A stretch of 64,000 nt of DNA from Thermohalobaculum sp963721105. GTDB lineage: Bacteria; Pseudomonadota; Alphaproteobacteria; Rhodobacterales; Rhodobacteraceae. Under the pieces are notes generated by a model. It did no database searches. It was not told the origin of the DNA and worked only from the letters and a program-made list of their open reading frames with translations. The DNA lies in assembly GCA_963721105.1 (NCBI GenBank), contig CAVRHY010000011.1, positions 868,001 through 932,000 of the forward strand. The letters run 5' to 3'. Below, piece by piece: positions 44,220 to 55,895 of this stretch (its first letter is position 1; each line of letters begins with the position of its first letter). Position numbers and translations under genes: made by a program.

Positions 44220-44482
44220 GACGGCGGACTCCTGGCTGCTGCTCGGCGGTGGCGGCATGCCTTCAACGCCGATATAGGCGGCGCCCGTCGGCGCCACCAG
44301 AACGGGGCGCGCCGGGTGGTGGTGACTTTGGCAGCGGAACCCGGCAGAATGGCGCCGAGGGCGGCCGCGGGCCGTCGGCGGCCGGGCGCGAGGGGTAGAA
44401 GCGGGGACATGAGCGGGGTTCCTGCCGGGCGGTGCGCCCCCTTACTCGTCGTCAAAGCCCTGCCTTGCCCGGCCGGGGCGCC

Positions 44483-45616
44483 ATGACGGCGCTGGAACGA
44501 TACGCCAAGCTCGAGGCGGTCGCCCGCTATCTCGACGGCACCGCCGTGCCGCCGCGCGAGGTGGTTGTCAGCTTCGGCGAGCGCTCGCTGATCATCATGG
44601 GGCTGGACGACAAGCCGATCGCGCACTGGCCGCTGGCCAGCCTGCGGGCGGAGGGGCGGCCGGAGGAGCACCCGGTCGGGCTCGTGCCGGACCCGACCTC
44701 GGACGAGCGGCTGCTGCTGGACGACAGCGAGATGGCGTCGGCGATCCGCGAGGTCTGCCCCAACCTGCACGCCGCGCCGGCGCCGCGCCGGCGGTGGCCC
44801 GGCCGGGTGCTGGCGGCGGGGGCGGCGGCGCTGCTTCTGGGGGCGGCGGGGCTGGCGGTGTGGCCGATGCTGCCGGGCAGCCTGCTGGACCTGGTGCCGC
44901 CGGAGCGCGAGGCGGCGCTGGGCGAGGCGGTCGCGGCGCGCGTGCCGGCGCTGCTGGCCGCGGGCTCGCCGCCCGGCCTCTGCGTGTCGGAGGAGGGGGT
45001 GGCGGCGCTGCGCGCCCTGACGGATCGGTTGTCCGCCGGGGGCGGGCTGGACGGGCCGCTGCGGGTCACGGTGCTGGACGACGCGGGCGTCGACGCGCTG
45101 GCCCTGCCGGGTGGGCGGATCGTGGTCTTTCGCGGGCTGCTGGACGCCGCCCGCACGCCCGAGGAGGTGGCCTCCGTGCTGGCCCACGCGATCGGCCACG
45201 CCCGCGCCCGCGACCCGCTGCGGGCGGTGCTGGACCAGGCGGGGGCGGGGGCGATGGCGGCGGTGCTGGTCGGCGACATCACCGGCAAGACGGTGCTGGC
45301 CGACGCCGCCGCGGCGCTGGAGGCGCGCTATCCGGCCGGGGCCGAGGGGCGAGCCGACGCCGCCGCCTGGGCGATGCTGGCCGAGGCCGGGCTGCCGACC
45401 GAGGCCTATGCCGACCTGTCAGGCCGGCTGGCCTCGGGCGCGGGGCCGGCCCGATACCTCTCGCGCCACCCGTGGAGCCCGGCCCGCGCCCGCGCCGTGG
45501 CGGCGGCCGACACCATCGGAAATGCCCCGTTCCGCCCGGCGCTGCGCGACCGGGACTGGATCGCGCTGGGGAATATCTGTGATCGGACCCGGCCGGCGGA
45601 CCCGGCGGGGTTTTGA
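44483..45616 (+). CDS. M48-like peptidase with altered HExxH (HAIGH)
   Basis: 377 residues. A cytoplasmic N-terminal domain of about 100 residues and one membrane helix (about 103-125) are followed by an Oma1/M48-like domain (ALPGGRIVVFRGLLDAARTP, then EVASVLAHAIGHARARDPLR). The usual HEIGH is HAIGH (residues 235-239): the catalytic glutamate is replaced by alanine through codon GCG. Both histidines and a downstream E..AD (AEGRADA) remain, so zinc might still bind. It is either an inactive relative or a base-call artefact (GAG to GCG is a single change). Confidence 0.78.
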   Translation: MTALERYAKLEAVARYLDGTAVPPREVVVSFGERSLIIMGLDDKPIAHWPLASLRAEGRPEEHPVGLVPDPTSDERLLLDDSEMASAIREVCPNLHAAPAPRRRWPGRVLAAGAAALLLGAAGLAVWPMLPGSLLDLVPPEREAALGEAVAARVPALLAAGSPPGLCVSEEGVAALRALTDRLSAGGGLDGPLRVTVLDDAGVDALALPGGRIVVFRGLLDAARTPEEVASVLAHAIGHARARDPLRAVLDQAGAGAMAAVLVGDITGKTVLADAAAALEARYPAGAEGRADAAAWAMLAEAGLPTEAYADLSGRLASGAGPARYLSRHPWSPARARAVAAADTIGNAPFRPALRDRDWIALGNICDRTRPADPAGF

Positions 45617-46032
45617 GGGAACGAGCCGGGATTCGGTGGTCTCACGCCGAGCATCACAAGCCATTGAAATGAAGTAAGAAACCTGAAAGGCTTACGGTAG
45701 TTTTTGCCAGCGTTAACCGGTACGGCGCCCCGGCGGCGGCGCCGATCTCGCGTCGAGACGGGGCTTCGGCGCGAGCAAGTGCAACGTCGTCTGCTGACCC
45801 GAGGCGGCCATTTCGTCAGAAGATGCGGTCGCCGGTTCCGAGCGCGAAGCGGATCGAACTCCGATGGCGCCTGTCCGCCCGCGATGCGGCGGAAGCGGGC
45901 TTTCGAGATTGGCAGGCGCGAACCGGTGAATTTCTTGTTTCAGATGCGCATGAAGCCTGCCGAGACAAATATTTTTTGGTGTGCACACCGTGTATGTCTA
46001 GGGTCGGTTACGCCGCCAGCAGGAACGTCGCA
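45617..46032. other. Non-coding gap before the cyclase gene
   Basis: 416 bases. The part from 45650 to 45720 is noticeably more AT-rich than its surroundings (GAAATGAAGTAAGAAACC) and may contain a promoter. Reading frames across the rest lack family features. I see no RNA structure. Confidence 0.4.
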
Positions 46033-47767
46033 ATGAAACGCCGCCTTGCCGCGATCCTCGCTGTCGATGCCGTGGCGTTCAGTGCCTTCGCGGCGCGCGA
46101 CGAGACAGCCGCGTTGCGCGCCCTGAAGGGCCATGTCGGCGCGATGGAGCCGATGATCGGCCTGCACTCCGGGCGGATCGTCAAATCCACGGGCGACGGG
46201 TTCCTGGCCGAATTCGGCTCGGTCGTCGATGCCGTCTCGTGCGCGGACGCCATGCAGAAGACGATGGCCGAGCGGAACGCGGCGCAGAGCGAGTCGTCGC
46301 GGCTCGACTTCAGGATGGGGGTTCATGTCGGCGACATCGTGGTCGATGGCGAGGATGTCCTGGGCGACGGGGTCAACATCGCCGTCCGTCTGGAGGGGCA
46401 GGCCCAGCCTGGCGGCGTGGCCGTCTCGGCGCGGGTGCACGACGATGTCCTGGGCAAGCTCGATCTCGCCTTCGAGGACATGGGGCTTCGCGACCTGAAG
46501 AACATCGCCCGCCCGGTGCGGGTCTACGGGGTGCGCCCGGCCGCTGCGGTCGAGACGGTGGCGACGCTGGCGCTTCCCGACAAGCCGTCGGTTGCCGTTC
46601 TGGCTTTCGCGAACATGGCCACGGGCGGCGATGACGACTGGTTTGCCGACGGGCTGGCCGACGAGATCATCTCGGTCCTGGCCCACGTGCCGTGGATCTT
46701 CGTGATCGCCCGGAACTCCTCGTTCACCTACAAGGGCCTGAATGTCGACGTGCGCCGCATCGGTGCCGAGCTGGGTGTCAGGTACGTGCTGGATGGCAGC
46801 GTCCAGCGCAGCGGGCAACGCCTCCGGGTCGCCGCGCAGCTGATCGATGCCGAGAATGGCAGGGCGATCTGGTCGGAAAGGTTCGACTCGACGATGGAGG
46901 ATCTGTTCGACCTGCAGGACCGGATCGCCCAGAGCGTCGTGGCGGCGATAGCGCCGGAGATCCGGCTTGCCGAGGTCGAGCGGGCAAGGCGCGCGCGGCC
47001 CGACAATCTCGATGCCTACGGCTTCTTCCTGCGCGGGCTGGACGCGTTCAATCACGGGCGGCTGGGCGAGGCCGTCGAGTGGCTGGACAGGGCCATTGCC
47101 GCTGCTCCGGACTTCGGAACGGCGCTTGGCGTGCGTGCCTGGCTGAGCACAGTCAGTCATCAGTTCGGCGTGCCTGCATCGCCCGAGGAGTGCGAGACGG
47201 GCCTGCGGCTCGCGCGGCACGCACTTGAGGTCGCGCCAGCCGATGCCGAGGTGAGCGCCTATGCCGGTTACAGCCTGTCGTTTCTGACCGGGGCGCACGA
47301 GGAGGGACTGTACCGCGTCGACGAGGCGACGGCACGCTGCCCGAGCTTCGCCTGGGCCTGGATCGCCGGAAGTCTCATCTGCGTCTATCTCGGCCGCCCG
47401 GACGAGGCGATCGAGCGGGCCGAGACCGGGCTGCGGTTGAGCCCCCGGGATCCGTTGGCCTATCGGGCCGATCTCTCGCTCAGCCTCGCCCACTTCATGA
47501 ATGGCGACTTCGAGCGTGCTCTCGACCATGCCGCGAGCGGCCTGCGGCTGAGTCCGCGGGCGTCGCTTTTCGTCCGCTACCGGATGATCGCGTTGTTCAG
47601 GCTCGGCCGCCTCGACGAGGCGGCCAAGGCCCGCCGGCGCCATGACGAACTGGTGCCGAACTTCCGTGTCGGCCCGTATGTCGGCATCGTCAGGAACACC
47701 GTGAAACCGACGAGAAGCTGTGGCGCCCGATGCGGGAGGTGCTGCTGGAGATCGGATATCCCGAGTG
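46033..47767 (+). CDS. Class III adenylate cyclase with TolB-like and TPR domains, late frameshift
   Basis: About 578 residues if corrected. Residues 1-175 are a class III cyclase domain with the metal aspartates kept (LAAILAVDAVAF and KSTGDGFLAEF) and the transition-state N and R (GDGVNIAVRLEG). A TolB-like domain (KPSVAVLAFANMATGGDDDW) and TPR-like repeats follow, a common rhizobial/rhodospirillal layout. Near 47705 the frame shifts; the other frame gives DEKLWRPMREVLLEIGYPE and a stop at 47767, the usual ending. It should make cAMP in the cytosol, a possible ligand for the cNMP domains at 34.6-37 kb. Confidence 0.82.
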
Positions 47768-48261
47768 ATCTTTCCGCGAGGGCCATGCAAACGACGAGCC
47801 ATCCGAAACCACACGCCCGAAAGACTTTGCCGTCGCGACGGGGCACCATCTCCACTGATCCGTGGGGCAGTTCGAGTGATCCGTGGCAGCCGCGTCCTGG
47901 CTATCCGCATCGGATCAACAGCAGACCCTCGTCGTAAGTCGTAAATTGACGAAGATCCGGAAAATCTTGCACAGCCGACGTTTGTGATCTCATGGGCCAC
48001 GTCGGCCGATGGCGCATCTCCAACACAGCCATTTGGTCCGCCGATGTCTGAGGCGACGCGGAAGGGACATGTCGGCGGACAGCGATCGTCGAGCTCGTCG
48101 ACGACTTGGGCGAGGCAGCGGACGCGCCAGCGCTTTGCCTTGTTCGCCGCCGGGAACAGCTTTGGGTCCTCGACATTCGGAAAGACGCCCTCGCGCACCG
48201 GCTGGCAGGCGTTCCCGCCGCGATCCCAGGGCGAGAGTTCGGCCCTGATTTCGTTGTCCTA
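47768..48261 (-). other. Gap with possible gene remnant beside IS copy D
   Basis: On the minus strand from 48253 to about 47960 one frame looks coding in composition: NEIRAELSPWDRGG, VEDPKLFPAANKAKRWRVRC, LAQVVDELDDRCPPTCPFR. It has no clear start, begins at the IS boundary, and has a stop just across the restored insertion site. I cannot name it. It may be a remnant of a gene disrupted near the IS. The rest (47768-47950) shows nothing. Confidence 0.3.
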
Positions 48262-49304
48262 AAGCATGTTCCGCTTTAGCTGATTCACGAAGGGATTCCC
48301 AAGGTTGCCCTGATCTGATTTCCTGTCGGAAAACGGGGGCAGAGGCATGGGCAGGGCATATACCGCGGATCTCCGAGGGCGGGTGCTGGACGCGGTGGAG
48401 GCGGGCAGCTCGGCGCGATCGGCGGCGGCGCGGTTCGGTGTCGGTGTGGCGACGGCGATCCGGTGGGTGCGGCGGCACCGGGAGACGGGCGAGCGGACGG
48501 CGCGGCGGCAGGGCCCTCCGATCCGCTGGAAGCTCGATCCGCACGAGGTCTTTCTGCTGGGGCTGGTCGAGGAGACGGTCGACATCACGCTCGCCGAGAT
48601 GCAGGCGCGTCTTGCCGGCGAGCGCGGCGTCCAGGCCGGGATCGGCACGCTCTGGCGGTTCTTCGACCGCCGCGGCGTGACGGTGAAAAAAAGTCCGGGC
48701 ATGCGAGCGAGGAGGACCGTGCCGACGTCCGCGAGGCGCGCGAGGCCTGGTTCGAGGGCCAGCCGGAGCTCGATCCCGAACGGCTGATCTTCATCGATGA
48801 GACTGGGCTGAACACGAAGATGGCGCGGCTGCGCGGTCGCTGCCGCCGCGGCGACCGGCTCTTCCCAGCATCCCCCACGGCCATTGGCGCACGACCACCT
48901 TCGTCGCCGGGCTCAGGCTCGGCGGCATGGACGCGCCGATGGTGCTCGATGGGGCAATGAACGGCGAGGCCTTCCTCGCCTATGTCCGCCGCTGCTGGTG
49001 CCGGTTCTGCGGCCCGGCGATATCGTCGTCATGGACAATCTCGGCTGCCACAGGAGCGCCGCTGCCCGCGCGGCGATCGAAGCCGCCGGCGCCGAACTGC
49101 GCCTGCTGCCGCCTTACAGCCCCGACTTCAACCCGATCGAGCAGGCGTTCTCCAAGCTCAAGGCGATCCTCCGCAAAATCGCTGCCCGAACACGCGACAC
49201 GCTCTGGAACGCTGTCGCCATAGCCCTCGACGCGTTCTCGCCCGACGAGTGCGCCAACTACTTCACCGCCGCAGGCTACGAGCCAGAATAAGTGGAAAAT
49301 GCTC
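48262..49304 (+). mobile_element. IS630-family element, copy D (near-identical to copy C)
   Basis: The 1,043-bp element is flanked by TA at 48260-48261 and 49305-49306. Ends AAGCATGTTCCGCTT and GAGCATTTTCCACTT pair imperfectly. It differs from copy C at only about six positions by eye, two of them single-base deletions, so one is a recent copy of the other. It shows what the undisturbed left end of copy C looked like. Confidence 0.9.
48347..49291 (+). pseudogene. IS630-family transposase, copy D, two extra frameshifts
   Basis: The gene has the same layout as copy C, including the A7 slippage run (48686-48692). One base is missing near 48865 (CTTCCCAGC against CTTCGCCAGC) and one near 48993 (GCCGCTGCTGG against GCCGCGTGCTGG). 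The DDE aspartate segment DIVVMDNLGCHR and PYSPDFNPIEQ remain but are out of frame with the first acid. As written it cannot make a full transposase. Confidence 0.82.
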
Positions 49305-49358
49305 TAGACCATGGAGATCAGACGGTCGGCTATCGATTGCGGGGTGCGGAAGGCGGGG

Positions 49359-50138
49359 TCAGGGCAGCTCGGCGAGCACGGCGCGGGCGGCGGCGGCAGG
49401 GTCAGGGGCGGACCAGACTGGGCGACCGACGACGATGTGGTCGGCACCGGCGCGGATGGCCTCGGCCGGCGTCGCGACGCGCTTCTGGTCGCCAGCGGCG
49501 GCTCCGGCCGGGCGGACGCCGGGGGTGACGATGAGGCGGCCCTGCGCCTCGGGCAGGGCGCGGATGGCGGCGGCCTCATGCGGGGATGCGATGACGCCGT
49601 CGGCGCCGGCGTCGAGCGCGCGGCGGGCGCGCTCGACGGTCAGCGCGGCGAGGTCGCCGGGCGCGATCAGCATGGCGTCGAGGTCGGCGCGGTCGAGCGA
49701 GGTCAGGACGGTGACGGCGAGGATGCGAAGGGGGGCGTCGCCGCGGCCGCTCGCGGCCGCGGCGACGACCTGCGGGTCGCCATGCACGGTCAGGAAGTCG
49801 GTGCCGAGCCCGGCCAGGCCGCGCACCGCCGCCTCGACGGTGGCGCCGATATCGAAGAGCTTGAGGTCGAGGAAGACGCGCCTGCCAGCGGCTTTCAGCT
49901 CGCGGGCGAGATCCAGGCCGCCGCCGGCCAGCATGCCGAGGCCCACCTTGTAGAAGCCGACCGCGTCGCCCAGCGTCTCGACGAGCGCACGGGCGCGGTC
50001 GGCGTCGGGGACGTCGAGGGCGACGATGAGGCGGTGGTCGGGCGGCCGGCGCAGGGGGTGCGCGGCAGTGGCCCGGGCGTGCGCGGAGTTCAGCCGAGCA
50101 GCCGGTCCTGGATCACGCGGAAGCGCTGTGCCTGCCAT
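49359..50138 (-). CDS. pyrF: Orotidine 5'-phosphate decarboxylase
   Basis: 259 residues. The catalytic D-K-D array is in FLDLKLFDIGATV; LIVALDVPDADRARALVE starts the barrel and TPGVRPAG plus ADHIVVGRPVW finish it. It makes UMP. No start codon lies between the bpt stop and the barrel; ATG at 50138 has a strong GAGGAGG and overlaps the end of bpt by 49 bases, giving a 35-residue N-terminal extension. The two genes are probably translationally coupled. Confidence 0.93.
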   Translation of the reverse strand: MAGTALPRDPGPAARLNSAHARATAAHPLRRPPDHRLIVALDVPDADRARALVETLGDAVGFYKVGLGMLAGGGLDLARELKAAGRRVFLDLKLFDIGATVEAAVRGLAGLGTDFLTVHGDPQVVAAAASGRGDAPLRILAVTVLTSLDRADLDAMLIAPGDLAALTVERARRALDAGADGVIASPHEAAAIRALPEAQGRLIVTPGVRPAGAAAGDQKRVATPAEAIRAGADHIVVGRPVWSAPDPAAAARAVLAELP

Positions 50139-50875
50139 GTCTCGACCTCCTCGCGTGCATTGAAGCGCCGCCATGTCGAGCCGTCGCAGAGCTCGAACGG
50201 GCGGTAGGCCGTCTTGTAGTCCATCTTGCGCGAGCCGGCGACCCAGTAGCCGAGATAGACGTGGCTGAGCCCCATCTCGCGCGCCATGGCGATGTGGTCG
50301 AGGATCATGAAGGCGCCGAGGCTGCGGTCCGACAAGCCAGGCTCGAAGAACGAGTAGACCATCGACAGCCCGTCGCCGAGCACGTCCGACAGGCAGGCGG
50401 CGACCAGCGAGCCGTCGCTCTCGGTGTACTCGACGACCATGGTGTTGACCGGCGTCTCGTCGACCATCGAGGCGTAGTCGAAGGCGTCCATGTCGGCCAT
50501 GCCGCCATCGGCGTGCCGGTCGTTGAGGTAGCGGCGGAAGAGCGCGAACTGCGTCTCGGTCGCCCAGGCCTCGCAGGGGCGGCGGCCGAGGGTGTCGTTG
50601 CGGCGCAGGATGCGGCGCTGGGCGCGGCTGGGGCGGAAGGCGCGCACCGGGATGCGGATCGACATGCAGGCCGAGCAGCCGACGCAGGCCGGGCGGTAGA
50701 TGACCGACTGGCTGCGGCGGAACCCCTTGTGGCTGAGGGTGTTGTTCACGCTGACGGCCGCGTTGCCGGTCAGCGTGGTGAAGACCTTGCGCTCCTCGCG
50801 CCCCTCCAGATAGGCGCAGGGCTGTGGCGCTGTGAGGTAGAACTGCGCCTTCAGCGAGGATTCATGGTGGCTCAT
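50090..50875 (-). CDS. bpt: Aspartate/glutamate leucyl- or arginyltransferase (Bpt/ATE type)
   Basis: 261 residues. It transfers an amino acid from tRNA to protein N-termini, feeding the N-degron pathway. Family features: FYLTAPQPCAYLEGREERKV, the cysteine cluster YRPACVGCSACMSIRIPV, SFFEPGLSDRSLGAFMI and YLGYWVAGSRKMDYKTAYRP. ATG at 50875 gives MSHHESSLKAQFYL. It overlaps pyrF. Confidence 0.93.
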   Translation of the reverse strand: MSHHESSLKAQFYLTAPQPCAYLEGREERKVFTTLTGNAAVSVNNTLSHKGFRRSQSVIYRPACVGCSACMSIRIPVRAFRPSRAQRRILRRNDTLGRRPCEAWATETQFALFRRYLNDRHADGGMADMDAFDYASMVDETPVNTMVVEYTESDGSLVAACLSDVLGDGLSMVYSFFEPGLSDRSLGAFMILDHIAMAREMGLSHVYLGYWVAGSRKMDYKTAYRPFELCDGSTWRRFNAREEVETWQAQRFRVIQDRLLG

Positions 50876-51002
50876 TCCAGCCCTCGTCGGGAACTGCCTC
50901 GTGGGCAAGCGTTCAAGACCACGATAGCGAATAAATTCCGGTTGTCACGAGCCTGCGACGCCGTTGCGCCGGGATCCGCGCGGGGCTGCGATCGCCCCCG
51001 TG

Positions 51003-51470
51003 TCAGGCGGGGCGATTGATGGCCACGGTGCCGAGCGCCATGTCGTGCAGGAGGCGCCGGTGCGGCGAGGCTGCCATCAGCACCCAGCCAACGACCATCA
51101 GCGGCAAAAAGACCAGCGTGAGGTAGAAGCCGGCAACATGCAGGAATGCCGTGACCGGGTCGAGCCGGCGGCCGGCGGCGTCGCGGATCTCGATGCCGGT
51201 CAGGCTCATTCCGATGGTGGCCGAGCGGTTGGCCAGCGTCATCCAGCGGTAGATGAAGTCGGTGGCGGACAGCGCGAAGGCCAGGAGCGGTGCGCCGGCG
51301 CCGAGCGTGATCAGCGTGAAGAAGAGGCCGACAATCAGCACCGCCAGCCAGAGCGCGAGGGCGATGGCCGCGTCGATGCAGAACGCGGCGAAGCGGCGCG
51401 TCGGCACGCCGTCATAGAACTGGGCGTCGAGGACCGGGTCGGGCGCGGACATGTGGTTAACGTATGTCAT
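51003..51470 (-). CDS. RDD-family membrane protein
   Basis: 155 residues with three to four membrane helices. The RDD pattern is present: RRFAAFCIDAAIALALWLAV (R..A..ID), ATIGMSLTGIEIRDAAGRRL and HRRLLHDMALGTV. Function unknown; some relatives affect ion exchange. The start may be the second ATG six codons later. It is followed on the same strand by bpt after 127 bases. Confidence 0.88.
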   Translation of the reverse strand: MTYVNHMSAPDPVLDAQFYDGVPTRRFAAFCIDAAIALALWLAVLIVGLFFTLITLGAGAPLLAFALSATDFIYRWMTLANRSATIGMSLTGIEIRDAAGRRLDPVTAFLHVAGFYLTLVFLPLMVVGWVLMAASPHRRLLHDMALGTVAINRPA

Positions 51471-51619
51471 GGCGCGAGAGATGGCGAGTGGGGCGGCCGG
51501 ATTGAAGGGGTCGCGAGCAGGTCGGGTGCGGGCCGGGCGCAGCGGTGGCGCGGCGCGGGCGTCCGCGCGCGGCCGGGGCGCGATCTTCAAGCCGGCGACC
51601 GGCGCCCCGAGCGCAGGTG

Positions 51620-52564
51620 TCAGGCCGCGGCCAGCCGGCCGATCGCGGCGGCGAGGGTCGCGTGCGCGAAATGGTGCGGCATGTGGCCCATGCCCTCGAG
51701 CAGCGTGAGGGTGCTCGAGGGCAGCAGTGCGTGCATAGGGATCGCGTGGACGGCGGGCCAGACGGTGTCGTCGGCGAGGCCGTGCACGATCTCGACGGGC
51801 ACTTCCAGCGCCGGGTAGCGGCGCGACTGCACGGTCAGCTGTGACTGCAGGTGGTCGAGGTCGCGGGCGTTGCCGAGAACGGTTCCGGCGCGTGTCGACA
51901 GCGGCCAGCCGACATAGTCGAGATAGCCCGGCGGCACGGGCTGCGGGTCGAACACGGTCGCGGCGCGCCGGGCGACCAGCGCGCGCGTCGCGAAGGCCGA
52001 GACCGCCCTGCGCGACCAGCGGGCCGAGCGGCGAGGCGGCGATCTCGTAGAGCGTGCCGACGCCCCCCTCGAACGGCATGGTTGCGCCCGAGACGCTGAC
52101 CAGCCCGCGCGCGGCGTCCGCGTCGAGCAGCCCCCAGGCCATCGCAAGCGCGCCGCCCCAGCTGTGGCCGACGACGATCGGGCGGGTGGCGCCCAGCAGG
52201 TCGGCGGCGGCGCGCAGGTGAGCGGCCTGTGCGGCCGGGTCCCAGCCGCGCCGGGGCAACCGGGCCGAGTAGCCGAAGCCCGGCCGGTCGAAGGCGATCA
52301 CGCGATAGTCCCGCGCCAGCAGGGGCGCGGCGTCGAAGGTCCAGTCGCGCAAATTGCCGCTGGCGCCGTGGACGAGCACGACCGGCGTCGCCGCCGGGTC
52401 CGCCGGGCCCCGCTCCCAGTAGTGCACCGGCAGGCCGTCGACCTCGATGATCCGGCCGATCGGCGGCCAGAGCGCCCGGATATCGCGACGCGAATAGCCG
52501 GCGCAGCCGGCGAGCGAGGCGGCGCCCGCCGCCAGCGCGCCGGCGAGGAGGGTGCGCCGGCGGA

Positions 52565-52568
<4 letters not shown>
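51620..52568 (-). pseudogene. Alpha/beta hydrolase, lipoprotein-like, one frameshift
   Basis: A hydrophobic N-terminus (RRRTLLAGALAAGAASLAGC) looks like a lipobox signal but has no ATG, GTG or TTG; a CTG at 52568 overlaps the katE stop. The fold is clear: VVLVHGASGNLRDWTFDAAP, nucleophile VVGHSWGGALAMAWG, then after a break near 52015 the other frame carries VPVEIVHGLADDTVWP (acid) and LLEGMGHMPHHFAHA (histidine). It would be an esterase-like enzyme on the periplasmic side. The missing start may be a second sequence problem. Confidence 0.75.
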
Positions 52569-54652
<2,084 letters not shown>

Positions 54653-54975
54653 GCTGCGGTACTCCTGCCCGGGGGACTGGTGACCGGCCCTTTCGACCCG
54701 GCGGCGCGGTGCGCCAGCAGTGGCAACGTCGTGCACGGGCGGGGGTTCCTGTGCCCGGGCCGGCAGCGGGTCGCAGGGAGGGGCAGCGTGCCCGGGGCGA
54801 TGTGCCCGGGGGAGGGGGTCGTTGGGCAGGTTTGCCGGCGCCCAGTGGCCGGTGTGCGCATTCGGGCGTTGTCGCCGGCGGTCCGGTGCGGCTAAGACCG
54901 CCCTGCGGCGCCGTTCGGGCGCCAGCGGGACATGGCCGGCGATGCCGGCGGCAGGCAACGGGGCGGGGTCGCAGC
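54653..54975. other. Non-coding gap between katE and cysQ
   Basis: 323 very GC-rich bases between divergent genes. They should contain both promoters, but I could not pick convincing -10/-35 boxes or an OxyR-like dyad. No coding frame is supported. Confidence 0.45.
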
Positions 54976-55863
54976 ATGGGACGTGAGGGGGGCGCCGCGG
55001 GCGGGCAGGGGGGCACGGAGACGGGCACGGACGGGCATGCGGGCGTCGACGCCGCGCTGGAAGCGACGATCACCGCGCTGGCCCTGGAGGCGGGTGCGCG
55101 GATCATGGACGTCTACTGCTCGGGCGAGATGGAGGTCGAGGCCAAGGCCGATGCGAGCCCGGTGACGGCCGCCGACCTGGCCGCCGACAAGGTGATCGCC
55201 GCCGGGCTGGCACGCGCCTTCCCCGACATCCCCGCCGTCACCGAGGAGAGCGCGGCGAGCCATGCCGAGACTGGGCACCGGCGGTTCTTCCTGGTCGACC
55301 CGCTGGACGGCACCAAGGAGTTCGTGCAGCGCCGGGGCGACTTCACCGTCAACATCGCACTGATCGAGGACGGCCGGCCGGTCGCCGGCGTCGTCTATGC
55401 GCCGGCCCGGGGGCGGCTGTTCGCGACGCGGGCTGGGGCGGGAGGCGGCGCGGTCGAGGCGGCGGTCGACGCGGGGAATGACGCGGCTGGCGGCGAGCAC
55501 GCGCTGGTGCCGGGCTCGGAGCGGGCGATCCGCGTACGCGTGCCGGACAATGCCGGGCTGATCGTCGTCGCCTCCGCGTCGCACCGCGACAAGGCGACGG
55601 ACGACTACATCGCCGGCTTCGAGGTGGCTCGCTTCACCAGCGCCGGGTCTTCGCTGAAGTTCTGCCTGCTGGCCGCCGGCGAGGCCGACTTCTACCCCCG
55701 CCTCGGCCGGACGATGGAGTGGGACACCGCCGCCGGGCACGCCGTGCTGCTGGCCGCGGGCGGCGTCGTCCTGCGCGTCGACGACCGGAGCGAGCTGCGC
55801 TATGGCAAGCCCGGCTGGGAGAACCCGTTCTTCCTGGCCATGGCGCCGGGCGTCGACCTGTGA
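54976..55863 (+). CDS. cysQ: 3'(2'),5'-bisphosphate nucleotidase
   Basis: 295 residues of the inositol-monophosphatase superfamily. Metal site: AVTEESAAS, DPLDGTKEFVQRRGDF, and EWDTAAGHAVLLAAGG at the end. It removes phosphate from PAP, a by-product of sulfate assimilation. ATG at 54976 gives a glycine-rich 20-residue lead before the fold; a later start is possible. kdsB follows after 32 bases. Confidence 0.9.
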   Translation: MGREGGAAGGQGGTETGTDGHAGVDAALEATITALALEAGARIMDVYCSGEMEVEAKADASPVTAADLAADKVIAAGLARAFPDIPAVTEESAASHAETGHRRFFLVDPLDGTKEFVQRRGDFTVNIALIEDGRPVAGVVYAPARGRLFATRAGAGGGAVEAAVDAGNDAAGGEHALVPGSERAIRVRVPDNAGLIVVASASHRDKATDDYIAGFEVARFTSAGSSLKFCLLAAGEADFYPRLGRTMEWDTAAGHAVLLAAGGVVLRVDDRSELRYGKPGWENPFFLAMAPGVDL

Positions 55864-55895
55864 GAGCCTGACGCCCAACGACCGGAGAGCGCGCC

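Noticed and set aside
45940..48198. 750-residue open frame antisense to the cyclase
   Set aside because: It is a high-GC shadow frame; the plus strand has clear cyclase, TolB-like and TPR motifs in this span.
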